A DNA stretch of 64,000 bases from Albula goreensis. Its lineage: Eukaryota > Chordata > Actinopteri > Albuliformes > Albulidae. Positions within the stretch are counted from its first letter, which is position 1, and every line of letters begins with the position of its first letter. The position numbers and the translations under genes were made by a program. Location: NCBI GenBank assembly GCA_022829145.1, contig CM040764.1:186001-250000 (forward strand), given 5' to 3'. Positions 46,001 to 57,252 of this stretch are shown here, piece by piece. A model generated the notes under the pieces. It worked only from the letters and a program-made list of their open reading frames with translations, was not told where the DNA came from and made no database searches.

Positions 46001-47073
46001 CACTTCACAAAGTCCAGCTAATTAGTGGCTCATGACACTGGGTCAGTGAGCAGCTACGCACAATAAGGAGGTGTTGTGAAAAATGTACCAATGGGGCAGC
46101 ACTCTAGGGATGTGCCCAATGCACCTGCAAAGATCATCCTGTAACTGTGGTTGCCTGATTGGGCCAGGTTTAGCATTCTACAGTAACTGACTAAACTTGT
46201 GGAAAATTGTGGAAAGTTGTGTTCCTTTCTAAGCAGTGCAGCTACTGTCAAACTATTCTGAGCTTCCTTCCCCATCTGTGTCCGTATCTGTGGGTCTGCC
46301 TGGCCTATATTCTCTCAATTTGTGCTGTCATTGGAACAAGAAAAAGGACCACAGTAACATTTTGGGCAACAGGTTTTCTTAATGTGTTTTTGGGGCGCCT
46401 AGGTTCTGAGTGACTTGGCACTTGCTCTGGACCTTCTGGTCAACCTCAGTTTGTTCATTTGTGGCACAATACGCAGGGTGTCCCAAATGCTCTGGGCTTC
46501 CCTTCCCTTTTAATCTCATGTATTGATTGTTTATCTGTTGAGGACAAAACAATATGAGTACGAATACAGGGATGGAAGTTGTGTAAGAATCCAGTATGGA
46601 AAGTTGGCGCGGAATGTTTTTATATATCCCGTTAGTATAAGCAATAAAATCAATGGCAGTTCTGTTGGAAGAGTTGTGTTTTTTGTCCTCTAAATTATTA
46701 AAAGTATTGATGATGGTGTCAATATTGTTCAAATTGTTCTAAAGTATTAATAATGTATCAATAAGGAAGGGTGCACAGGGAAACTGGCTTTGTTCTCCTG
46801 CTGGGAGGAAAAATTGGAGATTAAATACGCTCTCTGGTGAGAATGTTAAGCTTCTCTCTCAGAGGCAAAGGGTTGGATGACAGCGGTCTGGGGAGCGATC
46901 TCTCATCTGATGCTGTAAAGCATAAGTGCTGTTCAGCCCATAGGTTTGTCCCTTATGGCCAGAGTTTCTTAGACAGCCAATCTCTTCCTGGTGCAGGTGA
47001 GATAAGGTCCATAAAGTTAAATCAGCACAGCCAGAGGATTAAAGACCTGTCATGTGACTGCAGTACTGCAGAG

Positions 47074-47410
47074 CATTCACTTTTAAGATGGAAAAATTCC
47101 TCTCTATAGGAGCTGAGATCTGATTTGGCAGAATGCAAATCATGTAGATACTGCAGAGCTTTTTTGCTAAAGGTTTGTAGATCTTGGAGGATGTTTGTTT
47201 TGAGGTTTACAATCTCACTCCCAAGTTTTTCATTTGCGAAAGAGGGCAAGGTTGGCTTGCCTTGAGAGAGCCAAGACAGAGTATGACTATGTATTATTTA
47301 GTAGTTCAAATTAGGTTAAGGGCAATTTAATAATGCCATTAAATTTCAGAAGCACTGAAGATGTTGGAATGCCAGTAAAATCACCAAAGGGACCATTATT
47401 ACTATGATGC
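47074..47410 (+). repeat. Duplicated NLR intron segment, copy 2
   Basis: Counterpart of 42230-42560. Together with the matching flank at 46676-46740 it indicates duplication of an intron-plus-LRR-exon block. Confidence 0.8.
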
Positions 47411-47441
47411 AAAGTTAATGTCATAGAGTGTGAGTGTGAAT

Positions 47442-47443
47442 AT

Positions 47444-47484
<41 letters not shown>
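47442..47484 (+). repeat. (TG)n microsatellite with triplicated acceptor region
   Basis: A TG tract followed by three to four imperfect copies of gtgttctctccacaggctgggttggtgtatatttatagt up to the real acceptor at 47627. The intron 3' end, including the acceptor, has been tandemly duplicated. Confidence 0.85.
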
Positions 47485-47486
<2 letters not shown>

Positions 47487-47627
47487 CTCTCCACAGGCTG
47501 GGTTGATGTATATTTATATTGTCTGTGTGTGTTCTCTCCACAGGTTGGGTTGGTGTATATTTATAGTGTGTGTTCTCTCCACAGGCTGGGTTGGTGTATA
47601 TTTATAGTGTGTGTGTTCTCTCCACAG

Positions 47628-47801
47628 GTTGGGTTGCTGTAATCTCACAGAGGGCTGCTGTGATGATCTGGCCTCAGTCCTGCGTTCACCTCACTCAGAG
47701 CTGAGAGATCTGGAGCTCAGAGACAATGAGCTGCAGGATTCAGGAGTGAGAGTGCTCTCTGCTGGACTGGAGGACCCACTCTGTAATCTACAGAGACTGG
47801 G
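47628..47801 (+). CDS. NLR gene LRR exon 2
   Basis: A 174-bp exon between ttctctccacag and gtgagtaa, with two LRRs (GCCNLTEGCCDDLASVLR-like start, then LRDLELRDNELQDSGVRVL). The upstream repeats of ctccacaggctggg provide decoy acceptors, but only the 47627 site leads into an open LRR frame. Confidence 0.88.
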
Positions 47802-48383
47802 GTGAGTAACAAACACAAACCCCCTCTTTGATGAAGGGCTCAAATGTGACTAAATATCCCACTAATGTTTTAATAATGACTTAGACTAAAGCTTTTAAAT
47901 CTGACATTACACTAATCAGCATCTTTGATTTTATAAGGTGTGTTTGTTCAGTAGTGTCAAAAGCAAACAATTTCAGTGTTCATTAAGAAATAAAATACTG
48001 AATTTTAGTTCTGGAAATTATTTACCCTCAATATTAAAATATGAAATTCTTTAAATTCTAGAAAAAAAGGAGGAAAATGAACCAATAATTCTCAATAAAA
48101 TAATGATAATACGGTGTAAACTACTAATTACACAACCCTGTTATTTTATATTCAGATTCTGTAAGGTTTGTAACACACTGCTATGTATTGGATAATAATA
48201 ATCACTAATTCCACAGCCCTGTTATTTTATTTTCCGATATAAAATAATATATCAGATTCTGTAAGGTGTGCAACACAGTGCTGTGTGTTTGGTAATAATC
48301 ATGACTAATTCCACAGCCCTGTTATTTTACAATCAGATTCTGTAAGGTGTGTTTGACCAGAGCTGGTCTGCTTCTTTCTGCAG

Positions 48384-48545
48384 GCTGTCAGGCTGTCGAG
48401 TCACAGAGAGAGGCTGTGATTCTCTGGCTTCAGCTCTGCGTTCAAACCCCTCACACCTGAGAGAGCTGGATCTGAGCTACAATCACCCAGGAGACCCAGG
48501 AGTGAGAGCGCTCTCTGCAGCTAAACTGGACACACTTACACTGCT
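48384..48545 (+). CDS. NLR gene LRR exon 3
   Basis: The acceptor is ttctttctgcag and the donor acactgct/gtaagt. It encodes [20 protein letters not shown] and [19 protein letters not shown], ending TLTLL. At 162 bp it is slightly shorter than the usual 174. The donor lies at the start of a 45-bp minisatellite whose units repeat the donor. Confidence 0.85.
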
Positions 48546-48985
48546 GTAAGTACAAAGAGTTTCCACACTGCACCTCATAGACACACTGCTGTAAGTACAA
48601 AGAGTTTCCACACTGCACCTCATAGACACACTGCTGTAAGTACAAAGAGTTTCCACACTGCACCTCATAGACACACTGCTGTAAGTACAGAGAGTTTCCA
48701 CACTGCACCTCATAGACACACTGCTGTAAGTACAGAGAGTTTCCACACTGTACCTCATAGACACACTGATGTAAGTACAGGGAGTTTCCACACTGTACCT
48801 CATAGACACACTGCTGTAAGTACAGAGAGTTTCCACACTGCACCTCATAGACACACTGCTGTAAGTACAGGGAGTTTCCACACTGTACCTCATAGACACA
48901 CTGCTGTAAGTACAGAGAGTTTCCACACTGCACCTCATAGACACACTGCTGTAAGTACAGAGAGTTTCCACACTCTGTGTCACTC
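48540..48985 (+). repeat. 45-bp minisatellite starting at the LRR exon 3 splice donor
   Basis: About ten tandem copies of a 45-bp unit (gtaagtacaaagagtttcca ... gacacactgct), each containing the end of the exon plus its GTAAGTAC donor. The unit is a multiple of three and free of stops on the minus strand, which produces spurious long minus-strand frames. Confidence 0.95.
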
Positions 48986-49014
48986 AGTCACTCTCTGTTC
49001 TGCTGTTCCTACAG

Positions 49015-49061
49015 TGTGGACCATGGAGGAGAGAGCAGGAACCAACGAGGACCCAGGAAAT
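49015..49061 (+). CDS. NLR gene linker exon before B30.2
   Basis: A 47-bp exon between ctgttcctacag and gtgagtct. It joins LRR exon 3 (CT + T) and the next exon (T + AT) in phase and encodes VDHGGESRNQRGPRK. Short hydrophilic linkers at this position are usual in fish NLR-B30.2 genes. Confidence 0.8.
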
Positions 49062-49213
49062 GTGAGTCTGTCAGCACTGAACACTCACTCCCTCCATTTC
49101 CTCTCCTCCCTCTCTCCCTCTTTCTTTCACATCTATTTTCAACTCTTTTTTTCAGTCCCTCTCTTCACCATTCTCTCTTTCATGCTCAGACAGAAGTCTG
49201 TCCATACATACAG

Positions 49214-49217
<4 letters not shown>

Positions 49218-49305
<88 letters not shown>

Positions 49306-49310
49306 GTTTC
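49218..49310 (+). repeat. (TG)n microsatellite
   Basis: An almost uninterrupted TG tract of about 90 bp in the intron before the B30.2 exon. Confidence 0.95.
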
Positions 49311-49573
49311 TCATGGTCATTGAATTTGCACATTTTGTGTTTGTTTGCAGTTGGTGTTTGCAAACATTCACCCATATTTAGACACCTATGAATAAACACA
49401 CACACAAACAGCCCCACATACTGCAAACACACACATGAACACACTCACACAGAGGTGCACACACATACAAACACAACCCTGTTTCTCTCTTTCTCTTACA
49501 CACACTCAGGTCACACATAATGAGATGAATATTAATAATGATAATTAATCTCATTAATGTCTCTGGTCTGCAG

Positions 49574-50157
49574 ATGGCTGTCAGCTCACACTGGATCCAA
49601 ACACAGCGCACAGAAACCTGTCTCTGTCTGAGGGGAACAGGAAGGTGACAAACACATGGAGAGAGGAGCAGCCATATCCTGATCATCCAGAGAGATTTGA
49701 CTGGTGGCTCCAGGTTTTGTGCAGAGAGAGTCTGTCTGGACGCTGCTGTTACTGGGAGGCTGAGTGGAGTGTGCCTGAGGGGGGAGAGGTTCATATAGCA
49801 GTGACATATAAAGGAATCAGCAGGAAAGGAGACAGTGATGACTGTTGGTTTGGATGGAATAAAAACTCCTGGAGTCTGCAGTGCTTTAAACACAGATACT
49901 CTGTCTGTCACAGTAAGAATGAAACACACATACCTGCCTCCCCCTCCCCCTACCACAGAGGAGGAGTGTGTGTGTACAGAGTAGGAGTGTGTGTGAACCG
50001 TCCAGCCGACACTCTGTCCTTCTACAGCATCTCTGACTCTGACACACTGACCCTCCTGTACAGATTCCACACCAACTTCACTGAACACACACCCCTCTGT
50101 GCTGGGTTTGGAGTGTATGGATCTAACACCTCAGTGTCCCTGTGCCAACTGGAGTAG
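49574..50157 (+). CDS. NLR gene terminal exon: PRY-SPRY (B30.2) domain
   Basis: The acceptor is ctctggtctgcag and the stop TAG is at 50155. PRY part: CQLTLDPNTAHRNLSLSEGN, then PDHPERFDWWLQVLC. SPRY part: GRCCYWEAEWS, VAVTYKGI-like, FGWNKNSWSLQC, and C-terminal GFGVYGSNTSVSLCQLE. This ~193-residue domain is the fish-specific C-terminus of NLRC3-like/NLRP receptors and also occurs in TRIMs, with a role in ligand recognition. The exon is complete and open. With the upstream exons it gives PYD-linker-(NACHT?)-LRR3-B30.2. Confidence 0.92.
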
Positions 50158-50159
50158 AG

Positions 50160-50161
<2 letters not shown>

Positions 50162-50232
<71 letters not shown>
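50162..50232 (+). repeat. (CA)n/(CT)n microsatellite in the 3' UTR
   Basis: A CA tract followed by a short CT tract and more CA, starting a few bases after the B30.2 stop codon. Confidence 0.95.
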
Positions 50233-50246
<14 letters not shown>

Positions 50247-50247
<1 letters not shown>

Positions 50248-50375
50248 CTCTGTGCTGGGTTAAGAGTGTATGGATCAAACACCTCAGTGTCCCTGTGCCA
50301 ACTGGAGTACAGTCACACACACACACACACCCACACACCCCATCTGTGCTGGGTTTGGAGTGTGTGGCTGTAGAG
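50247..50375 (+). repeat. Tandem partial duplicates of the B30.2 exon end
   Basis: The last ~64 bp of the coding exon (cctctgtgctgggtttggag ... ccaactggagta) recur at 50247-50310 with small changes, and its first part recurs again at 50342-50370. The copies are separated by CA tracts. Confidence 0.85.
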
Positions 50376-51027
50376 TCACACACATACACACACGCACTTA
50401 TACACTCTCCCTGTGACACATATCCACTCCAGCTCACACACACACCTATAAAAACATGCTCACATATGCACACATACTCACACCTGTACTGCTACACACA
50501 CACACGCCATACACTTTAAAATGCATGCACATACACACACACTCACAGTCTCAGATGTATCAACACACACCGGAATTGCTACACACAAACACACTGATAC
50601 AACTGCAAACACAGTAAAAAAAAAAAGACTGTGTTTGCAGTTGACACTTCCACCCACACATAAAAACACACATATACATTCACCTATAAAAACATAGACA
50701 CACACACACGCACCAAAAAATTAATTTTCACTCACAAACACAAACGTACATATGCACACACACTGACTTAAATACACACTCAACCAAATTCTGTTTCATA
50801 GCTCACACACACAGTATTTTGTATATTTGTAACATATGTGCCTGCAGAAATACACACACACAGATTTGTACATAGATACAGTAGACAGGACTACTCAGGT
50901 AGGAGAGAGACACAGTTTCAGATGTCTCCAGTTTACCTCAGTACAAGTTCAATCCTGTATATAACAATATGGCTTTGTAGCAGGTTCATTTGAAGAACTA
51001 TTGTGTAATCATGTTTTATTTTATTAC

Positions 51028-51033
51028 AATAAA
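51028..51033 (+). promoter_or_regulatory. Poly(A) signal of the NLR gene (AATAAA)
   Basis: AATAAA about 870 bp after the stop codon, followed by a GT-rich stretch (gggtgtgtgtatg). It is the first good candidate downstream of the gene. Confidence 0.6.
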
Positions 51034-51039
51034 ATTATA

Positions 51040-52475
51040 TCATAAATGTTAAGGGTGTGTGTATGTAATTTTTTTGATGTAAGACATGAATATCACACAC
51101 AACCCCCTGAACACCAACTGTACCACAGAGAAACAGCCCTGACTGTGCTGTGAACAAAAACAGTAGGGAGTCAGTGCGTCTCTGTGGAGCCTTAGGCCTG
51201 TACATGCTTAATTGCAGGATCAGAGGGGACTCTTTAGGGAGCTTCACTTACTGCTCAGCTCTTAGAGCTAGTGTAGTCGACTATGCCATCACTGATATGG
51301 ACCCCTCCAACATTAATGCATTCACTGACAGACCACAGACCCCTTTTTACCACCACTGTCAAATCAATGTGCACCTGAACAGAACTGGAAAACCTAGGAA
51401 TTAAAGGCATTTGTTCTTCAATCTGTAATTTAAGATAACCCCAAAAAAACTAACCAGAAATCTTAAATGCTTAAGAAAATGGTTTGATGATGAATGCAAA
51501 TCCATGAGAGAGAAAATGAGACTATTATTCCAAATATCACAATCACAAAACCCAGATTTGAACCTCAAATGTGAGATGCTTAGATTGTACAAGCATGCCT
51601 TAAAGTAAATGAAACAAAAATCATTCACAAAGCAATTGTACAACTTGAAGAGTATAGCGATTTGCACTAGTTTTTTGTCAATGTGTCTTCTCTGGGAAAA
51701 ACTGAATAACTTAACTTACAAAATAAAATCAGAACTACTACTCCGAAATTTACAGAAGTGGAGATAAACCCGACCCCAGTAACTAATGTGTAATCTGTGT
51801 GAACAGTAACCTGGGGAATGTTTTCTGCTGTATTCTAAATGCCTGAATACAGTCCTTCCTTACTGAACACAGTGACTTGAGTAAGAGTCAGTTTGGCTTT
51901 CTTCCAACCCATTATACAACTGATATTATTTATACTGTACACACCTTTATTAATGAATATGTTCAGTAAAACAATACATTTTTAAAACAGCTTTATAGAT
52001 CCATTATGTGTTCCCACTCAAGGAGGTGGGGTGGGGGATGGAGCCTATCCCAGCATTTCTGAGAAAACTCTGACTCTTTCAAATCACCTGCCTACCTTTA
52101 GTCAGTGGGAATCAAAAGATGAAAATGATCGTAGATCAGTGGTTTTACTTAGAGATGTTCCAACAAGCTGTGAAAAAACACTTGTCATTTTGTCCAGTGC
52201 TGATAGGAAAAAAAGAGAGATTCACATAGAAAACTGACAATGGTGTTAATTAAAACTTTGCATTGTTTGAGGTAGTTTACCATTGTTCTCCCAATTTTCC
52301 CAGATTGTGTTTAACTTAACCATTCTATATCAAGCAGACAGCAGAGTCGCCTAAATGGAAAACGCATACTGAATTACGTCCGTGAGCAGTATTTCATGTT
52401 TTCTTCTAGATTCATGGTTTCTTCTAGATGCATCCAGATATCTATAAGTAGTTTGAACATTTTTGATCCATCATG
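51040..52475. other. Intergenic region, nothing recognised
   Basis: AT-rich sequence with no supported gene. Weak frames show no recognisable domain. Confidence 0.4.
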
Positions 52476-52479
52476 ATGG

Positions 52480-52655
52480 AGAGAGTCCATCAGAGAGTGA
52501 TCCACCATACAGTGATCTACTGAGAGTGACCACCAGAGAGTGATCTACTGAGAGTGACCACCAGAGAGTGATCTACTGACAGTAACTTACCAGAGAGTGA
52601 TCTACTGAGAGTGACTCACCAGAGAGTGATCTACTGAGAGTGATCCACCAGACTC
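52480..52655 (+). repeat. 26-bp minisatellite
   Basis: About six imperfect copies of agagtgatctactgagagtgaccacc. Confidence 0.9.
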
Positions 52656-52689
52656 TGCAGCATGTAGTGGCCGGATGGTGTTGCGTAGC

Positions 52690-53080
52690 ACAGATTTTGA
52701 ATATATACTTTGCATGGAGATCACCACACCTGTCACACACTGAGACTGCTATTGCTTCTGCCACACTCCAGCGAAAGGATCTTGATCTGTCAGGGTCAAG
52801 GTCCTCTTTTCAAAAGCCACAGAGCAAGCAGAAGCAGCTGGCATTGAGGTCCCAGATGAAATACGTGACAAGCAAGATGTAGAAAATAGAAAGTCTACAG
52901 TTGAGTGCTTATTCTTTAAAGTAAAAATAATGGAGACCCAGCTCAGAAACAGATGTGGGGAAGGCAGGCTCTCAGATCTGCTGCTGCTGTCCATTGAGAG
53001 GGACGTCCCCATTGACCATGAAGAAGTCATTCACATTTGCAAACACATGGCCGAAAGAAGAATTCTGCTTTGATTCACTA
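52690..53080 (+). pseudogene. hAT/ZMYM1-like transposase fragment
   Basis: A plus-strand frame ends with METQLRNRCGEGRLSDLLLL, then SIERDVPIDHEEVIH. This recalls the C-terminal dimerisation region of hAT-derived ZMYM1-like proteins (LLLLSIERD... near the end). The upstream part is broken by stops. Assignment is by pattern memory only. Confidence 0.4.
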
Positions 53081-53184
53081 CCACCTTCACCATCTTAAGA
53101 AAAGGGGGTTATCGGCCTAAACTATTATATTCTGGAATTTTAATGTCATTTTTTAAGTTCAATTATAAACTGATGATTGTATTA

Positions 53185-53693
53185 GACTGGTGGCCCAGAT
53201 GAGGCTGTCCATACAGGACTTGATGTGTCAGGTGTTCTTGAGACATCCTGGTGACATGTCCAAGCCAGTGCAGTTGGTGTTCAGTGACCATATTCAGTGA
53301 CTCTATATTTTGTTTGTCCTAGAAAGAATCTCACCACATGACCCCCATGATTCACTGCAGACACCTTATGTGGAATCGCGCCAGCAACCTTAGGCGGTGG
53401 CTCTATGTGACCCAGGCTTCACAGCTGTATAGGAGAGCGGTGACGCAGACAGCTTTGTGAATTGCAATTTTGGCATGCAGGCGGAGGTGTTTGTTTTGGA
53501 AGACCTTAGGCTGGAGTTTGCCCAAGGTTATAGAGGCCTGCTTGATTCTATTGTGAATTTCGTAATGAATGTTGCAGCCCTGAGAAAGGATGCTGCCCAG
53601 GTATTTGAAAGATGGAACAATTGAGAGTGGTTGGTGTTCTACAGTGAAGACAGGCATAGTGGGTGGGCATAGTTCATCGTGGTAATGTAGCAA
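53185..53693 (-). pseudogene. LINE reverse transcriptase C-terminal fragment
   Basis: The minus strand reads FKYLGSILSQGCNIHYEIHN, then KLQPKVFQNKHLRLHAKIAIHKAVC and TALLYSCEAWVT. It continues with breaks into HQLHWLGHVTRMSQEHLTHQVLYGQ. This YLGS...LLY.CE.W...W.GHV.RM order is the C-terminal part of a non-LTR ORF2 as seen in several fish LINEs. No RT active site is present, so it is a 5'-truncated copy. Confidence 0.75.
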
Positions 53694-54427
53694 AATGTAA
53701 CCGCCATTGATTGACAGATTGTGAACATTTTAATGTTTTTGTTATTGTAATACTGTTATTGTTACTGCTGTTCTTTAATGTGTTCAGACATTAATTTTAT
53801 AATATGGTAAACTTTTCATGTGTAGTTTTGGGCCTATGACACAACAGATGTTATTTTGTGCCACTATTTAAAAATTTTAAAAGGTTTCAAAACAAATGTG
53901 CCTGTTAAACTTTGACACAAAGTAGTCTGTGATAAATAGCACAATATTTTTCATCTGAGTATTTGTTATAATCATAATAATCCATACATTATGCTTTTTT
54001 TACTCAGAAACAAGTTGGATGAGCTCGGGTCAATGAGGCCTTGAATAGCAAATAGAAGTTCAAAACTTGTAATGTTCACAAGAACGTAAGTTCATAAAAA
54101 GATCGCAACACAACATTAGGTGATAATGTTTTATTATGGATTTATAATCAGCTATTAATGGGGCGGTGATTTTGGACTTGGAACACAAAATTATTTAACA
54201 TGAAACAAACACAACAGGAGAGTTACTGTGAATGCTCACTTGAACCCAGAAGCGGCTTTTTTCCCAGCTTTTCTGCAGCTTCTGTGGTGGATCATGTGCT
54301 TCTTCCGTGCTCTCGCAATTCAACTTCAGTTCGCCAGACTGTCTCGACTTCAATTTGCCCAGCTGTTTCCACTTTATATTAATCAAGCATCCGTTCACCT
54401 GTTAACAAACACCTCTCACTTGAGCCC

Positions 54428-55260
54428 CTGGGCTGTGTTCCAATCCGAAAAAATTCTTGCTTCTTCATGCTCACTTCCCTCGAATCAAGGGGGGAATCCC
54501 CGAAAAGTCCCGTATGTAAGATGGCTGCCACCGTGAGGGGGATTGCATTCCAGATTTGTTGAGGGAAGGGCGAATTTTCATTTCCTCAAGCCCTCGGTTT
54601 CACTCCCTCCAGCAGAGCCAACAAAAATCATCCCTCCAAGCGTTGATATTGCCCAGAATGCACGCCAATGCTTGCTCACTTGCCCACATATTAAACTGTA
54701 TATCTGTAGTTTAGGGGCAGCCTGTAGTCTAGTGGCTAAGGTAAATGACTGGGACACCTGAGGTTGGTGGTTCAAGCCCCAGTCCAGCCACAGTAAGGGC
54801 TGCCTTGAGCAAGGCCCTTAACATTGCTCCCAGGGGGAATTGGCCCTTGGCTAGCCTAATCATCTGTAAGTTGCTTTGGATAAAAGAATCAGCTAAATGA
54901 TGATGATGATGATGATAATGTAATGTATATGAATATTATGCTCTTGCTACCAAAGAACTAGCAAATTTAAAAACAAAGTTTACCAAATTCAAAGACCTCT
55001 GTTGCCGATTGATTTACAATCCATTCGCTAAAATGCTATGTTGTTGGTGGTGGTCGTTATTTAATTCTTACAGATTCAAAGGAAATGCCCAACACTCAAT
55101 AGCCGCTTATAAAGTTAATTGGTAGTCCAAAAAAATATACGTTTTGGCCATGAAGTTTTAACCATAAACTCTCATAAGCTGGTAGAGGCATAGCTGCCGT
55201 AGCCATGCATTTTGTTAAGAATAACCTACATTTTTTTAATCTTGAAATGTAACAATTATG
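54428..55260 (+). mobile_element. TIR element with unrecognised ORF, copy 2 (SINE-interrupted)
   Basis: Begins with cctgggctgtgttccaatcc, the same terminus as the copy at 20714-21315 but in opposite orientation. It stays alignable to about 55255, where the other copy enters the gap. A SINE sits inside, and the ORF of copy 1 is interrupted and frameshifted. The right terminus was not determined. Confidence 0.65.
54714..54915 (+). mobile_element. tRNA-derived SINE
   Basis: Starts ggggcagcctgtagtctagtgg, with a Pol III A box (tagtctagtgg, 54725-54735) and B box (ggttcaagccc, 54769-54779). It ends with the widespread fish SINE/LINE tail (gtaagttgctttggataaaa ... agctaaatga) and a (TGA)n tail. 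It is absent from the copy of the host element at 20.7-21.3 kb, which gives an empty-site comparison. Confidence 0.85.
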
Positions 55261-56021
55261 CTACCCTTAGCTTCAATCATCCACACCGCATGAAATAGAA
55301 TCTTCTGTTGAGCACGTATTGTTTTTAAATCGCCATTTAAACATACCGGTATAATTGCCTATATGTATCACAGCATAATTTCCGGTTAATTCTTCTGATA
55401 TCGATATTGATTTTTATTTTTTGCTTCATCATTTCTCCTGTCTCTACATATGTACTTTTACACCTTGTTACACTTCACACTTATGTATCATTAGGTGGTT
55501 TATTGATCTGTTTTACCATATTTTATCGTTACCGATTTTATTATCTTTACTTGTCTATGCGAATCACTTCGGGATGCACCGTGCTCAAAAGGTGCTACAC
55601 AAATCATTATAGTAACTATTGTTATGATTGTGATAATTATTTAATATGATTATTAAATTGTGCATATAAATAGGTGGCTTCACGTCAGAAAAGCTTGGCA
55701 ACTTTATTGAAAATAACATCACATCAATTAATAGTAGATAAAAACATCGATTTAAAATGGTTTTAGGGTCATGGAAAATATAGGGATTTTGGCATGGGAA
55801 ATTAACATTTAGGCATATCTAGCAAACATGCATCTTCACTGTCTAACTATATTTATGGTTAAGTTGCATAACGTAGCCTAGAGAGAACTCTCTCCATCTT
55901 TACATTGGTTATGCGGTGGAGAGCTGAACTGGAACAGGTACTGCAGCCTGCAAGTAACACACCACGGCAATCCAGTCCTTGCGCAGGATTGCAAAGTGAG
56001 GAAGAACCACGAGGGCCATTC

Positions 56022-56165
56022 CAATTCGAAAAGACATAACCCCTCCCCTCCATTGCTGCCCCTCACTCAGGAAGGGCTCCCTCACCTGCTACGTCACTGG
56101 AGGGCTCACTCAATTGGAGGGAAGAAGTGGGGGAGGATTTTGTTTCGGATTGGAACGCAGCCCTG
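56022..56165. mobile_element. Short MITE, GTTCCAAT family
   Basis: The left end gggccattccaattcgaaaa and the right end tttcggattggaacgcagccctgg are inverted, about 144 bp apart. It resembles the termini at 21315 and 54428 and may be an internal-deletion relative. Confidence 0.55.
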
Positions 56166-57117
56166 GTTACTATATTCTAAATCTAAATTATTCTTCCATA
56201 AAACACTCTAATGTGGCTAATTGCAGATGATGATTTTGTCTACTGTACCCTTCAGTTCACTCTGATATTGCATTGACCGAGAGAGCCTTGCAAAGTGCAC
56301 TCACCTAATGAGTATACAGACTATATTTTAAGTATTAAATGCTATTTATTATTATCCGTCTCTTGTTCAGTCTTCCCCACACTCCATATTTATTTATTTA
56401 GCTCCTGACGGTTACTTCACTTACTCAACCAATCAGGCATTTGACAATCAGAAGACATAAAAGCCAACTTTTTCACACAGATGACTAACCCTAATCCTAA
56501 CTTTTTCACACAGATGACTAACGCTAACCCTAACCTTTCAACACAGATGACTAAAAGTGCTGTCTGATATTAAGACAGCAGCTTAAACATGCTGTCTCAC
56601 TCACATTTTATTACAGCATTGAGATGTTACACAGATTCACCCATCTCCATTGCCATAAAGCAGGAAAAACACAGCTCTTTAGGACCACAGAGTTTGAGTC
56701 ATCAGGTGAGGTAGGCGCTGTCTCCACTAACACTCTAAAACACTAAAAAACTCATTTGAACTTGTGTTTGGAGACAGACGTTCATAATATGCTGAATATA
56801 TTAAAACAATATTTAGATCTATTTAGAAGTACATGAACAGTAAAGCATTAATGAGATATTGACAGTTTTATAAAAATGTAGACTGAATGCATCAAATAGT
56901 ACTGAGTGAGTTCAATCTTTAAGAAGTTTCCTAAAAAGAGAACTGTTTAAGTTAACAGAAGAATATATCATGATTAGATCATTCTACAGGGATGTGTATT
57001 ACCTGCACTAAATATCACAGTGTTACTGTTAGAGTTCACACACATATTAGAGCATTAGAGTGATGTAGAGTGACTCTTCTTAAAAAGATAAACTAGGAGA
57101 CTGAGGGGTGCACACAG
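56166..57117. other. Region 3' of the lectin gene
   Basis: No gene recognised. Contains a short duplicated ctttttcacacagatgacta block (56465-56560). A minus-strand AATAAA (plus TTTATT, 56607-56612), ~510 bp past the lectin stop codon, is a possible poly(A) signal. Confidence 0.4.
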
Positions 57118-57252
57118 TCACACCTCCAGCTTCTTACACTCCTCTTTCTCCTCCTCCTCCTCCTCCTTTCGGTGGAAAATCTCTCCATCTGGCTGTTTTC
57201 TCCATCTCAGTTTAACTCCAGTAATCCCGTCCTTAGCCAGTTCCATAGTCAT
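57118..57252 (-). CDS. C-type lectin gene, last exon
   Basis: The acceptor tgtctcag precedes the exon, and the stop is at 57118-57120. It encodes MTMELAKDGITGVKLRWRKQ, then PDGEIFHRK and a polyglutamate stretch (GAG/GAA repeats) ending EECKKLEV. The KLRWRKQPDGEIFH motif is the usual C-terminal end of fish CLEC20A / macrophage-mannose-receptor-like genes. No transmembrane segment is encoded here, which suggests a secreted product. Confidence 0.75.
   Translation of the reverse strand: MTMELAKDGITGVKLRWRKQPDGEIFHRKEEEEEEKEECKKLEV

Larger units (their letters stand above)
43851..47441. other. Long intron between LRR exons 1 and 2
   Basis: No coding exon was found. It holds a Tigger-like MITE (45461-46000), the second copy of the duplicated segment (from 46676), and short TG tracts. 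Confidence 0.6.

Noticed and set aside
48451..48983. Two long minus-strand open frames of ~160 codons with a 15-residue repeat
   Set aside because: They are produced by a 45-bp (multiple of three) minisatellite without stops. The real coding strand is plus (NLR gene).
49139..49444. Open frames rich in Thr-His or Cys-Val
   Set aside because: Translations of (TG)n/(CA)n microsatellites.
56480..56545. taaccctaacc motifs as an interstitial telomere
   Set aside because: Only one or two partial units within a short duplicated block; not a telomeric array.
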